DNA of 64,000 nt from PGZG01 sp046292765 (GCA_046292765.1 JBKBQA010000005.1:62001-126000), one strand, 5' to 3'. Counted from the stretch's first letter, positions 34,548-42,869 are shown. Notes: generated by a model not told the origin, from the sequence alone. Numbers and translations are program-made.

Positions 34548-35732
34548 ATGTCCGAACTCAATCTCTCCGACCGCGTACAACGCATCAAGCCATCCCCGAC
34601 CCTGGCGGTTTCCAACCGCGCCGCTGAACTGCGCGCCCAGGGCAAGGACATTATCGGCCTCGGCGTCGGTGAGCCGGATTTCGATACGCCGGATCATATC
34701 AAACAAGCGGCAATCGAAGCGATTCAGCAAGGCAAGACCAAGTACACCGCCGTCGACGGCACGCCCGGCCTGAAAAAAGCCATTGTCGCCAAGTTCAAGC
34801 GCGAAAACGGGCTTGATTACCAGCCGAACCAGATTCTGGTGTCCTCCGGCGGCAAACAAAGCTTTTTCAACATGGCGCTGGCGTTCCTGAACGACGGCGA
34901 CGAGGCCATCATCCCGGCTCCCTACTGGGTCTCGTACCCGGATATGGTACTGATCGCGGGTGGTGAACCCGTGATCATCGAAACCACCGTGGAGCAGCGT
35001 TTCAAGGTCACGGCCGAACAAGTGGCACAGGCGATCACGCCGAAAACCCGCCTGTTTGTGATCAACAGCCCGTCCAACCCGAGCGGCATTGCCTACACCG
35101 CCGAGGAGCTGGCTGCCATCGGCGAGGTGCTGCGCAAGCACCCGAACATCCTGATTGCCACCGATGACATGTACGAGCATATCCTCTGGACCGGCAAGCC
35201 GTTCGTGAACATCCTCAATGTTTGCCCGGATCTGTATGACCGCACCATCGTTCTGAACGGGGTCTCCAAGGCCTACAGCATGACCGGCTGGCGGATAGGT
35301 TATGCCGCCGGCCCGCTCAAGCTGATGAAGGCGATGACCAACGTCCAGAGCCAGAGCACCTCGAATCCGGCCTCCATCAGTCAGGCGGCAGCAGAAGCCG
35401 CCCTGAATGGTCCGCAGCAGTGCGTCGCCGAGATGGTGGTGGCATTCAAAGCCCGTCATGACTGGCTGGTAGCGGCCCTGAATGCCCTGCCGGGCGTCAC
35501 CTGCCTTGAGGGCGATGGCACCTTCTACGCCTTCGCTGACTTCAATCAGGCGATCCGCAATCTGGGCCTGAAGGATGACCTGGAGCTGGCCGAGAAGCTG
35601 CTTGAAGGCGGCGTCGCCCTGGTGCCGGGTTCAGCCTTCGGCACCCCTGGCTGCCTGCGACTGTCCTTTGCCGTGAGTCTCGACACCCTGAAATCCGCGG
35701 TGGAGCGAATTGCGGCGGTGCTGGGCAAGTAA
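34548..35732 (+). CDS. Class I aspartate aminotransferase (prephenate-aminotransferase-like subfamily)
   Basis: 394 aa PLP enzyme of the gamma-type aspartate aminotransferases, not the E. coli AspC subgroup. PLP-binding features: GEPDFDTPDHI near the N-terminus, INSPSNPSG, and the PLP lysine in LNGVSKAYSMTGWRIGY. It transfers amino groups between Asp/Glu and oxo-acids, possibly also prephenate. Monocistronic, divergent from uvrB, with GAGGAG before its ATG. The hairpin at 35775-35793 lies downstream without a U tract. Confidence 0.9.
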   Translation: MSELNLSDRVQRIKPSPTLAVSNRAAELRAQGKDIIGLGVGEPDFDTPDHIKQAAIEAIQQGKTKYTAVDGTPGLKKAIVAKFKRENGLDYQPNQILVSSGGKQSFFNMALAFLNDGDEAIIPAPYWVSYPDMVLIAGGEPVIIETTVEQRFKVTAEQVAQAITPKTRLFVINSPSNPSGIAYTAEELAAIGEVLRKHPNILIATDDMYEHILWTGKPFVNILNVCPDLYDRTIVLNGVSKAYSMTGWRIGYAAGPLKLMKAMTNVQSQSTSNPASISQAAAEAALNGPQQCVAEMVVAFKARHDWLVAALNALPGVTCLEGDGTFYAFADFNQAIRNLGLKDDLELAEKLLEGGVALVPGSAFGTPGCLRLSFAVSLDTLKSAVERIAAVLGK

Positions 35733-35781
35733 CAAAGTGGGCCGCTGCGTATAAATATGCAGCACTCAGGCATCGGAGGGG

Positions 35782-35810
35782 TTGACCCCCTCCGGGGCCG
35801 ACACTATTAT
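35782..35810 (+). promoter_or_regulatory. Sigma-70 promoter of tRNA-Asn
   Basis: TTGACC, a 17-nt spacer and TATTAT, 16 nt before the tRNA. The -35 sits in the loop and arm of the inverted repeat GGAGGGG-TTGA-CCCCCTCC (35775-35792). Confidence 0.75.
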
Positions 35811-35826
35811 TCGCGGCCTCAGTTAT

Positions 35827-35902
35827 TCCGCCTTAGCTCAGTCGGTAGAGCAACTGACTGTTAATCAGTGGGTCGCTGGTTCGAGCCCAGCAGGCGGAGC
35901 CA
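35827..35902 (+). tRNA. tRNA-Asn (GTT)
   Basis: Acceptor TCCGCCT/AGGCGGA, encoded CCA. The anticodon arm CTGACTGTTAATCAG gives GTT. It is followed directly by a terminator and a partial second copy. Confidence 0.97.
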
Positions 35903-35911
35903 ATCTGGTAG

Positions 35912-35940
35912 AAAGGGGTCACTTCGGTGGCCCCTTTTTT
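35912..35940 (+). terminator. Terminator of tRNA-Asn
   Basis: GGGGTCAC-TTCG-GTGGCCCC followed by six T. A UUCG tetraloop caps an 8-bp stem with one wobble pair. Confidence 0.92.
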
Positions 35941-35945
35941 ATGCC

Positions 35946-36029
35946 CACTGATTGGCGGGCTGACGCCCGCAGTTAATCAGCGGCGAATTCAATTGAATTC
36001 GCCTAGTTCGAGCCCGGCAGGCGGAGCCA
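35946..36029 (+). pseudogene. Decayed tRNA-Asn copy (3' half)
   Basis: From CACTGATT through CAGTTAATCAG (anticodon-arm remnants split by an extra GGCGGGCTGACGCCCGC hairpin) to TTCGAGCCCGGCAGGCGGAG and CCA. The last 28 bases match the intact tRNA-Asn except for one position. The 5' half is gone, and a 16-bp palindrome GAATTCAATTGAATTC replaces the variable/T-stem region. It cannot form a tRNA. Confidence 0.8.
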
Positions 36030-36034
36030 ATCTG

Positions 36035-36068
36035 AAAAAAAGGGGTCACTTCGGTGGCCCCTTTTTTT
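36035..36068 (+). terminator. Duplicated terminator after the tRNA-Asn remnant
   Basis: The same GGGGTCAC-TTCG-GTGGCCCC hairpin as at 35912-35940, here with A7 before and T7 after. Together with the tRNA remnant it shows that tRNA and terminator were duplicated as a block. Confidence 0.9.
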
Positions 36069-36098
36069 GTTTCCAAGTCGCCCGCACAGGGCCCGATA

Positions 36099-36208
36099 GC
36101 CGTCGGCATGGTTTGCCCCTCCGGGACTGTGTGAGCCAGGGATGGCGAACGCAAGCCTACAGGGACGTATTCACGGCGTGTCCCGGAGGGGCAAACCATG
36201 CCGACGGC
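36099..36208. repeat. REP/MITE-like element with 28-bp perfect terminal inverted repeats
   Basis: Arms at 36099-36126 (GCCGTCGGCATGGTTTGCCC...) and 36181-36208 are perfect complements over 28 bp, around a 54-nt centre. There is no coding capacity. It could fold into a long stem-loop. The core wording (AGCCTACAGGGACGTATTCA) resembles intergenic repeats of marine gammaproteobacteria as I recall them, which I cannot verify here. Confidence 0.75.
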
Positions 36209-36299
36209 CACACCAAGGCCCGACACGTACCAACAACCGCTCAAACCAACCAACACCGCAGAAACAGAAACGGCGCCCGAAGGCGCCGTTCTGCGAAAA

Positions 36300-36375
36300 T
36301 GGAGCGGGTAACGAGGCTCGAACTCGTGACCTCGACCTTGGCAAGGTCGCGCTCTACCAACTGAGCTATACCCGC
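36300..36375 (-). tRNA. tRNA-Gly (GCC)
   Basis: Acceptor GCGGGTA/TACCCGC, discriminator T, encoded CCA. The anticodon arm CGACCTTGCCAAGGTCG gives GCC. It lies 30 nt downstream of tRNA-Glu. Confidence 0.97.
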
Positions 36376-36405
36376 TTGATGTTTGCGCTTGCGCGCTGCC
36401 TTTAA

Positions 36406-36481
36406 TGGCGTCCCCTAGGGGATTCGAACCCCTGTTACCGCCGTGAAAGGGCGGTGTCCTGGGCCTCTAGACGAAGGGGAC
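36406..36481 (-). tRNA. tRNA-Glu (TTC)
   Basis: Acceptor GTCCCCT/AGGGGAC, encoded CCA. The anticodon arm CCGCCCTTTCACGGCGG gives TTC. First gene of a two-tRNA unit. Confidence 0.97.
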
Positions 36482-36496
36482 CCGGAAAGCGGCGCA

Positions 36497-36525
36497 AGTC
36501 TAGGGGCGACCCCTCAAGCCGTCAA
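36497..36525 (-). promoter_or_regulatory. Sigma-70 promoter of the tRNA-Glu/Gly unit
   Basis: Minus strand: TTGACG, a 17-nt spacer and TAGACT, then a GC-rich discriminator, 15 nt before tRNA-Glu. Confidence 0.75.
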
Positions 36526-36587
36526 GGGTCATTGACGGGAAATCACCGTCTTGTTCAGATAGCGGCTCAATTTCTCCGGAGCATCTC

Positions 36588-37247
36588 ATGGAACTCAAGC
36601 TATACGGTGCCGCCCTATCGCCTTTTGTGCGCAAAACCCGCATCTTCCTGCAGGAGAAGGGCATCCCGTTCGAGGCCATTCACATCGACCCGAACAACCC
36701 GCCGGCAGATTTCGTCGAACTCAATCCGCTCAAGCGTATCCCGGTGTTGCAACACGGTGAGCGCGTTATTGCCGACTCGGCGGTGATCTGCCGCTATCTG
36801 GAATCGGTGTTTGCTGATGCCCCGCTCTATCCGACCGATCCGTGGGAGCAGGCTCGCTGTGCCTGGTTCGAAAAGTTTGCAGACTATGAAATTGCCAGGG
36901 ACTGCACCTTCGCCATCTTCCGCAACCGGGTCATCATGCCGCTACTAGGGCGCCCCTGTGACGAGGAAAAGGTTCAGAAGGCCCTTAGTGAGGCCGTTCC
37001 GCCTCTGTTCGCCTATCTTGATCAGGAACTGGCCGGCCGGGAGTATCTGGTTGGCGAGCGCATGACCGTTGCCGATATTGCGCTGGCCAGCCAGTTGGTC
37101 AACATGCGCCACGGGGGCGAGTCTGTAGATGCCGCCCGGTTCCCGAATCTGGCCGCCCATGCGCAGCGCATGCACGCTCGACCGAGCTTTGCCAAAGCCA
37201 TTGAGAAAGAGAGCGGCTTTGTGGAGAAAGTCCGGGCAAAACCCTGA
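36588..37247 (+). CDS. Glutathione S-transferase family protein
   Basis: 219 aa. An N-terminal thioredoxin-like domain (MELKLYGAALSPFVRKTRIF, then the cis-Pro strand KRIPVLQHGE and ADSAVICRYLE for the gamma-Glu end of glutathione) is followed by a helical C-domain with GERMTVADIALASQL. Cytosolic. It conjugates or transfers glutathione; the substrate is unknown. The residue at the catalytic site is Ser (ALSPFV), as in theta/zeta-like classes. GGAG lies six bases before the ATG. Confidence 0.88.
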   Translation: MELKLYGAALSPFVRKTRIFLQEKGIPFEAIHIDPNNPPADFVELNPLKRIPVLQHGERVIADSAVICRYLESVFADAPLYPTDPWEQARCAWFEKFADYEIARDCTFAIFRNRVIMPLLGRPCDEEKVQKALSEAVPPLFAYLDQELAGREYLVGERMTVADIALASQLVNMRHGGESVDAARFPNLAAHAQRMHARPSFAKAIEKESGFVEKVRAKP

Positions 37248-37281
37248 TTTTCGCCGCGAACCCGCGTATACAGGCTTTTCA

Positions 37282-37304
37282 GCGGCATTGTAGAATGCCG
37301 CTTT
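37282..37304 (+). terminator. Hairpin after the GST gene
   Basis: GCGGCATT-GTAG-AATGCCGC, a perfect 8-bp stem, followed by TTTACTC. The T tract is short, so termination is probably partial. The same bases contain a TAGAAT box that might serve alaA. Confidence 0.55.
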
Positions 37305-37329
37305 ACTCACTCTTTTCTGAGTCGCCGTA

Positions 37330-38556
37330 ATGACCAACCCGGAACAGATCCACAAGTCGGACAAGCTCAAGGGCGTCTGTTATGACATCCGAGGCCCGGT
37401 GCTGCGCGAAGCCAACCGCATGGAAGAGGAAGGCCACCGTATCATCAAGCTGAACATCGGCAACCCGGCTCCGTTCGGCTTTGAGGCGCCGGAAGAGATT
37501 CTGCAGGATGTGATCCATAACCTGGCGGATTCCACCGGCTACTGCCATTCGAAAGGCCTGTTCCCGGCGCGCAAGGCGGTGATGCACTACACTCAGGAAA
37601 AGGGCATCAAGGGTGTCACCATCGACGACATCATCATCGGCAATGGTGTTTCCGAGCTGATCGTAATGGCAATGCAGGCACTGGTGAATAACGGTGATGA
37701 AATCCTGCTGCCGGCCCCGGACTACCCGCTCTGGACGGCGGCTGTGCGCCTGTCTGGCGGCACCCCGGTGCATTACCTCTGTGATGAGCAGCAAGACTGG
37801 CAACCGGCGCTGGATGACATTCGCGCCAAGATTTCGCCGCGCACCCGGGCACTGGTGATCATCAACCCGAATAACCCCACCGGCGCCAACTACAGCGAAC
37901 CTTTCCTGCGCGAGTTGCTCAATATTGCGCGGGAAAACGATCTGATCGTGTTCGCCGACGAAATCTACGACAAGATTCTTTACGACGAGGAAAAACATAT
38001 TTCCATCGCCTCGATGGCAGACGATCTGCTGTTCGTGACCTTTAACGGTCTGTCGAAGAGCTATCGTGCCGCCGGCTTCCGTTCCGGCTGGATGATCGTC
38101 TCCGGCGCCAAACACCGCGCCCGTGATTTCATCGAGGGGCTTGAGATGCTCGCCTCAATGCGACTGTGCGCGAATGTGCCCGCCCAACACGCCATCCAGA
38201 CTGCCCTGGGTGGCTATCAAAGTATCGACGATCTGGTACTGCCCACCGGCCGCCTCGGCAAACAGCGCGATCTGGCCTGGGAACTGCTAAACGAGATTCC
38301 GGGCGTCAGCTGCGTCAAACCGAAATCGGCGCTGTACCTGTTCCCCCGTCTCGATCCGGCGATTTACCCGATCGAGGATGACGAAGCCTTCGCCCTCGAC
38401 CTGCTGCGCCAGGAAAAGGTGCTGGTGGTTCAGGGCACCGCGTTCAACTGGCCCAAGCCGGACCACTTCCGCATCGTGTTCCTGCCAAACGCGGACGATC
38501 TGCGCGAATCCATCGGCCGAATCGCCCGTTATCTGGAACGGATGCGGAAGAAGTAA
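37330..38556 (+). CDS. alaA: Alanine transaminase (PLP-dependent)
   Basis: 408 aa (E. coli AlaA 405). It transfers the amino group of glutamate to pyruvate. AlaA-type features are LKGVCYDIRGPVLREANRM at the N-terminus, INPNNPTGANYS, and the PLP lysine in FNGLSKSYRAAGFRSGW. The small gene downstream follows after 15 nt and is probably co-transcribed. Confidence 0.93.
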   Translation: MTNPEQIHKSDKLKGVCYDIRGPVLREANRMEEEGHRIIKLNIGNPAPFGFEAPEEILQDVIHNLADSTGYCHSKGLFPARKAVMHYTQEKGIKGVTIDDIIIGNGVSELIVMAMQALVNNGDEILLPAPDYPLWTAAVRLSGGTPVHYLCDEQQDWQPALDDIRAKISPRTRALVIINPNNPTGANYSEPFLRELLNIARENDLIVFADEIYDKILYDEEKHISIASMADDLLFVTFNGLSKSYRAAGFRSGWMIVSGAKHRARDFIEGLEMLASMRLCANVPAQHAIQTALGGYQSIDDLVLPTGRLGKQRDLAWELLNEIPGVSCVKPKSALYLFPRLDPAIYPIEDDEAFALDLLRQEKVLVVQGTAFNWPKPDHFRIVFLPNADDLRESIGRIARYLERMRKK

Positions 38557-38571
38557 TCGGGGAGGCGCATC

Positions 38572-39060
38572 GTGGCCGACATTCACATTGATGACTTCTG
38601 CCGCGATGCCGCACTCATCCTGCTGCATCTCTACAGTGCCTTCCCGCGCCGGGCATCGGTGTATGTGGAAGACATCTGCGGCCCGGATACCCCGGACGAT
38701 GTCGGCCTGCATTCTGATCGTCACATGGCCTGCCTCGGCACCATGTTGTGGCTGGCGGAGGAAGATTACCTGCGCTTCGAGGCGATGATCTATCAGGACG
38801 GCATTGATCAGGCGGTGCTGACTGGCAAGGCCTTCACGCTGCTGTGCGGACTGTCCCATATCCGCTATCAGCAGCCAATGCCGGACCTGCCAGAGTCCCT
38901 GATGGTGGAAAAGATCACCGTGGTGGAGCAAATCCGTGCCGTGATCCGCAGCGGCGAGTCAGCGAAGATCAGCGCCATGATGCGTTACTTCTTTTCGTCG
39001 CCTCCCCAGCAGATTATCCTGCCCACGGCCCCGGTCGCGTCACCCGGCTGCACCCATTGA
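38572..39060 (+). CDS. Conserved hypothetical protein downstream of alaA
   Basis: 162 aa from a GTG with GGGGAGG upstream. A soluble mixed alpha/beta protein with no signal peptide. Recognisable segments are ALILLHLYSAFPRRASVYVE and HMACLGTMLWLAEEDYLRF, which suggest a small winged-helix-like fold, though I cannot name a family. The spacing to alaA implies one operon. The next gene, htpX, has its own heat-shock-type promoter. Confidence 0.7.
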   Translation: MADIHIDDFCRDAALILLHLYSAFPRRASVYVEDICGPDTPDDVGLHSDRHMACLGTMLWLAEEDYLRFEAMIYQDGIDQAVLTGKAFTLLCGLSHIRYQQPMPDLPESLMVEKITVVEQIRAVIRSGESAKISAMMRYFFSSPPQQIILPTAPVASPGCTH

Positions 39061-39102
39061 TCCGGGAACCCTGAGACGCGCAGGCCGTCTATAGCGCGGC
39101 AA

Positions 39103-39128
39103 CTTGAAATCTGTCGTTCTGCCCCCAT
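39103..39128 (+). promoter_or_regulatory. Sigma-32 (heat-shock) promoter of htpX
   Basis: CTTGAAA at 39103-39109, a 13-nt spacer and CCCCAT at 39123-39128. This matches the RpoH consensus (CTTGAAA ... CCCCATnT) closely, and it lies upstream of a gene that is a heat-shock gene in E. coli. Confidence 0.85.
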
Positions 39129-39164
39129 AACGGCTGAACAACCCTGACGAGGAGAAAGTCATCC

Positions 39165-40058
39165 ATGAAGCGTGTCATGCTGTTCCTGCTGACCAACCTG
39201 GCCATCATCGTGGTGGGCGGTATTGTTCTCAGCCTGCTCGGCTTTACCGGCTTCCTGAGCGCCGACGGCGTCAATCTGGATATGGGCGCCCTGTTCCTGT
39301 TCGCGCTGGTGTTCGGTTTTACCGGATCGCTGCTGTCCCTATTCATCTCCAAGCCAATGGCAAAACGGGCAGCCCGGGTCCGCATCATCGACCAGCCACG
39401 TAACCAGAGTGAAATCTGGCTGATGCAGACAGTGCAGGAACTGGCTCGCAAGGCCAACATCGGCATGCCGGAGGTGGGTATTTTCCCGGCTCAGCAAGCC
39501 AATGCGTTCGCCACTGGCTGGAACAGGAACAAGGCACTGGTGGCGGTTTCCGAAGGCATGCTGCAGCGCTTCACTGCCGATGAAGTCAAGGCGGTGATGG
39601 CCCACGAGATTGGCCATGTTGCTAACGGCGATATGGTCACCCTGTCACTGATTCAGGGCGTGGTGAACACCTTCGTGATCTTCTTCGCCCGCGTGATCGG
39701 CTTCTTTGTCGACCGGGTGGTGCTGAAGAATGAGCGTGGGCTTGGCCCCGGCTACTACATCACATCGATTGTGATGGATATTGTGCTTGGCTTTGTTGCC
39801 ATGATGATCGTGGCCTGGTTCTCCCGTCAGCGTGAGTATCGGGCTGATGTTGCCGGCGCCCAGCTCGGTGACCGACGTGGCATGATCAGTGCGCTGCAGC
39901 GCCTCAAGGCCGAGTACGAAGTACCGAACCAGATGCCGGAGTCGATGGTGGCCTTCGGTATCAACGGCGGTGGCGTGCAGGGGTTGAAGGCAATGTTTGC
40001 GTCGCATCCGCCGCTCGATGATCGCATTGCTGCGCTGACCGAACAGCGCCACGGCTGA
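39165..40058 (+). CDS. htpX: Membrane zinc metalloprotease HtpX
   Basis: 297 aa (E. coli 293). Two N-terminal membrane helices (about 4-25 and 40-60), then the M48 zinc motif His147-Glu148-x-x-His151 (AHEIGHVANGD). Two further hydrophobic segments follow (about 160-180 and 200-220), and REYRADVAGA supplies the third zinc ligand. It degrades misfolded inner-membrane proteins alongside FtsH. A sigma-32-type promoter lies just upstream and a bidirectional terminator follows. Confidence 0.96.
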   Translation: MKRVMLFLLTNLAIIVVGGIVLSLLGFTGFLSADGVNLDMGALFLFALVFGFTGSLLSLFISKPMAKRAARVRIIDQPRNQSEIWLMQTVQELARKANIGMPEVGIFPAQQANAFATGWNRNKALVAVSEGMLQRFTADEVKAVMAHEIGHVANGDMVTLSLIQGVVNTFVIFFARVIGFFVDRVVLKNERGLGPGYYITSIVMDIVLGFVAMMIVAWFSRQREYRADVAGAQLGDRRGMISALQRLKAEYEVPNQMPESMVAFGINGGGVQGLKAMFASHPPLDDRIAALTEQRHG

Positions 40059-40076
40059 TCGGTCCCTCCCATCACC

Positions 40077-40116
40077 AAACAGAAAAGGGCGTCTTATCGA
40101 CGCCCTTTTCTGTTTT
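40077..40116. terminator. Bidirectional terminator between htpX and the NAD-kinase-like gene
   Basis: AAACAGAAAAGGGCGTC-TTATC-GACGCCCTTTTCTGTTT, a perfect 17-bp stem with A/T-rich ends that serves both convergent genes. Confidence 0.95.
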
Positions 40117-40118
40117 CC

Positions 40119-41252
40119 TCAGTCATCCCGACCCGCATCCGTGCTAACTCGCACCAACAACCTGTCTTCATAGCCGGTGATCACCGGAATCAGACCACAG
40201 AGCGAACGATCCAGCAGCGGATCGCCGGTGTCGACCAGCAATGGCCGACCATTCAGCTCGGCAATCTTGTTGCGGGTTGCCGCCACCACAATGTTGTCCC
40301 GTCCGAGGCGACGGATCACCGCCGGGCTGAACTGCTGGTTACCACGCCCGAACAGGTGGCCCTGACCGCCGATCACCGTGATCAGGGCTTTACTCGGGCT
40401 ATCACCAATAAAGTCCAGAATCCCCGCCGCACTGACGTCCGCCGCCACCCGCTGACCATGGTGAACGATATCGACACCCAGCAGCGTATTCGGCAGCCCG
40501 AGCCGGGTCATGACCTCCGCCACGGTGGAGCCGGAGCCCATCAGCCAGTAGCCCTCGTGTTCGCTGATGACGGTCTCCGCGAGATAGGCCGCCAGCTCAA
40601 GTTGGGCCAGCGCATCGTTCTCCTTGCCACCACACTTAACCTGCTGGACGAAGCGGCCATCCGCCGGCACCCGCATGTCGCCATAATGTCGTGCCCGGAC
40701 AATGCCCTGTCGGAACGCCTCTTCATCAATGTCGCGGACATCCGCATCCTGCAGGCTGACCAGACCACCCTCTGCGAGCAACGCCAGCAGCTGGCCCGCC
40801 GCCTCCGGGTTGACTGCATACACCGCCGAATGCATCTTGCAGCCCGCCGGAATGCCCAGCACCGGCACACGGGTAGAAACGACATCGCAGATATCCCTGG
40901 CGGTGCCATCGCCCCCTGCGAATAACAACAGATCAACGCCGTGGTCCAGCATCGCCCGTGCGGCAGCGCGGGTATCCTCGGGCGAGCTGCTTTGCGGCGC
41001 CGGAGCCAGCACCTCGGGCGTCAGCCCCGCAGCACGAGCGCTCTGTTCGCCCATGGCGCCGCCCCAGCAGAGCACCCGCACGTCCCTGCCCTGCAATGCC
41101 GCTAACGCCCTTTCCGCTCGCTGAGGCGCCTGGGGCTGTGCGCCCCGTCGTAATGCCTCGCCAACGGTCTCGGCGCCATCACTGCCCTTCAGGCCGGTGG
41201 CGCCGCCGATCCCGGCCAGCGGATTGACGATCAGTCCCAGAGTCAGCGTCAT
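40119..41252 (-). CDS. ATP-NAD kinase family protein
   Basis: 377 aa. An N-terminal Rossmann-like segment (LGLIVNPLAGIGG), then the kinase signature FAGGDGTARDIC (about residue 115) and GIPAGCKMHSAVYAVNPE. The C-terminal beta-rich domain has GSGSTVAEVMTRLGLP. This is the AcoX-like branch of the NAD/diacylglycerol kinase fold, not the main NAD kinase (NadK). The substrate is unknown. Monocistronic. The gene ends beside a shared terminator. Confidence 0.85.
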   Translation of the reverse strand: MTLTLGLIVNPLAGIGGATGLKGSDGAETVGEALRRGAQPQAPQRAERALAALQGRDVRVLCWGGAMGEQSARAAGLTPEVLAPAPQSSSPEDTRAAARAMLDHGVDLLLFAGGDGTARDICDVVSTRVPVLGIPAGCKMHSAVYAVNPEAAGQLLALLAEGGLVSLQDADVRDIDEEAFRQGIVRARHYGDMRVPADGRFVQQVKCGGKENDALAQLELAAYLAETVISEHEGYWLMGSGSTVAEVMTRLGLPNTLLGVDIVHHGQRVAADVSAAGILDFIGDSPSKALITVIGGQGHLFGRGNQQFSPAVIRRLGRDNIVVAATRNKIAELNGRPLLVDTGDPLLDRSLCGLIPVITGYEDRLLVRVSTDAGRDD

Positions 41253-41366
41253 GTTGGCGCCACCTTCATTAAAAAGTCATATCCTGAAACAACAATGGGC
41301 TTGCCGGTGATCCAGAGGCTGCGGCAGCCTGACAGACCGGCAACAGCAATCGTGCAGGAGCCCCGT

Positions 41367-41552
41367 ATGCAGACCAACAGCCCGAATCCGACCCCGCCCG
41401 TGCAGGATTTCCACGGCGCCGCCCTGATTGATGCGCAGGGCCGCGAGATCCCGATTACCGAGGACATGATCCGGCACGCCATCGTCAAACTGGAGCACCA
41501 CTGGCACTACCCTGCGACAGCCGTACGCCAAGGGCGTCGAGCAGACGACTGA
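41367..41552 (+). CDS. Small conserved protein, PA1571-like
   Basis: 61 aa from an ATG with CAGGAG upstream. The core GAALIDAQGREIPITEDMI resembles the short conserved PA1571-type proteins of Pseudomonadales (remembered, not searched). An upstream in-frame ATG lacks a ribosome site. No signal peptide or membrane segment. The last 68 nt overlap the 3' end of pdxB on the other strand. Function unknown. Confidence 0.6.
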   Translation: MQTNSPNPTPPVQDFHGAALIDAQGREIPITEDMIRHAIVKLEHHWHYPATAVRQGRRADD

Positions 41553-42633
41553 AGGCCGGCGCGACCCGCCCGGTGACCGCCAGCCCCGCCAGCTCATGGC
41601 GGCGCGGGTAATGCTTGCGCAGACGGTCAAAGGCCAGAGCCGGATGGTCCTCCCGCACTGCCTGCGCCAGCCGAACATGGTCCTGAGGCTGGTCGTAGCG
41701 ACAGCGGAGCAGGCGAAGCAAGCCGACCAGATCAGTCACCTCATCTTCATATATTCCTGACTGCCGATCGGGGCTGATCGTTTCCAGCGACTGGCCGAGC
41801 CAGCCCGCCAATGCCTCCCGCACCATCAAGGTGCCTCGCCACTTCCCTTCGACACTATGCCCGGCAATATGGGCGGTACCGAGCCGCACTCGCTCAAATA
41901 GCTCGACAGGTATCCGCGGCTCCCGCTCCCAGACATCCAGCACCAGCGCCGGGCTGGCGTCAGGCGCCAGCGCCAGCAAGGCCTGATTATCGACCACAGC
42001 GCCGCGACAGGTGTTAATCAGCAGTCGCGCAGCGCCGAGTTCGGCCAGCCGCGCCTGATTCATCATATGGCAGGTGGCATCGTCTCCGCTCAGGGTCAGG
42101 GGGACATGCAATGTGACGATGTCGCAGGACAGTATCTGCTCGAAAGAAGCCCAGTCCGTGCCGGCTTGCCGCCCGATGCGGGCCAGCGGCGGATCATACG
42201 CCAGCACCCTGAGCCCAAGGTTGGTCAGCAATCCTGCCACCCGCCTTCCGACATTACCGTAGCCCACCACACCTGCCGAGAGACCGGACACCGGCCTCTG
42301 CTGCTCAACAACCCAGTCGAGTACCGCCTGCAACACATACTCAGCCACCGCCATCGCGTTACAGCCCGGCGCATGGTGAAAGGCAATGCCGGCCTCCGCC
42401 AGCCAGGCCAGATCGACATGATCCGTGCCGATGGTGGCCGACCCAACGAAGCGCACCGGCGTTCCATTCAGTAACGCCTGATTGACGCGGGTGACCGAGC
42501 GCACCAGCAGCACATCCGCCTGACGCAGGTGTTGGGACGAGATTTCCCGGCCGGAGACGGGAATCAGGGTGCCAAAGACCTCAAACAGCTCCAGCCCGGG
42601 CATGTTTTCGTCAGCAACGATGGTGAGTGGCAT
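41485..42633 (-). CDS. pdxB: Erythronate-4-phosphate dehydrogenase
   Basis: 382 aa (E. coli 378). D-2-hydroxyacid dehydrogenase fold with the NAD motif GYGNVGRRVAGLL (about residue 120), the catalytic Arg in LINTCRGAVVDN and the His in THIAGHSVEGK, plus a PdxB-type C-terminal dimerisation domain. Second step of the DXP-independent branch of pyridoxal phosphate synthesis. The many PLP enzymes in the window depend on this cofactor. The 3' end overlaps the small PA1571-like gene. Confidence 0.94.
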   Translation of the reverse strand: MPLTIVADENMPGLELFEVFGTLIPVSGREISSQHLRQADVLLVRSVTRVNQALLNGTPVRFVGSATIGTDHVDLAWLAEAGIAFHHAPGCNAMAVAEYVLQAVLDWVVEQQRPVSGLSAGVVGYGNVGRRVAGLLTNLGLRVLAYDPPLARIGRQAGTDWASFEQILSCDIVTLHVPLTLSGDDATCHMMNQARLAELGAARLLINTCRGAVVDNQALLALAPDASPALVLDVWEREPRIPVELFERVRLGTAHIAGHSVEGKWRGTLMVREALAGWLGQSLETISPDRQSGIYEDEVTDLVGLLRLLRCRYDQPQDHVRLAQAVREDHPALAFDRLRKHYPRRHELAGLAVTGRVAPAFSRLLDALGVRLSQGSASGAPV

Positions 42634-42772
42634 GGCGGAAAGCCTGACAAGGAGCCCAAGGAGGCGCCATTCTAGCGGATATTGGCAACCGAATAGGGGC
42701 TCACGATGATGCGCGCAGGCCGCTGATACCGCTGGTTGACCTTGGCGCCCACCACTGGGTGAACGGTCACAC

Positions 42773-42801
42773 TTGATTTAACCCTTTCTTCTCATTACAA
42801 A
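42773..42801 (+). promoter_or_regulatory. Candidate promoter of the TPR/ExbBD operon
   Basis: TTGATT, a 17-nt spacer and TACAAA, each four of six to consensus, about 70 nt before the first gene. No other unit boundary is seen until a terminator after the ninth gene. Confidence 0.5.
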
Positions 42802-42869
42802 TAGGCACTACTCCCGGCTCTGTACCAGCGTCGGCAATAACAACAATCCGTGTTATCAGGCCTGTACCG

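Noticed and set aside
35985..36000. EcoRI-rich palindrome as a possible cloning or assembly artefact
   Set aside because: The flanks are natural decayed tRNA sequence on both sides and no vector sequence is seen; it fits the local rearrangement better.
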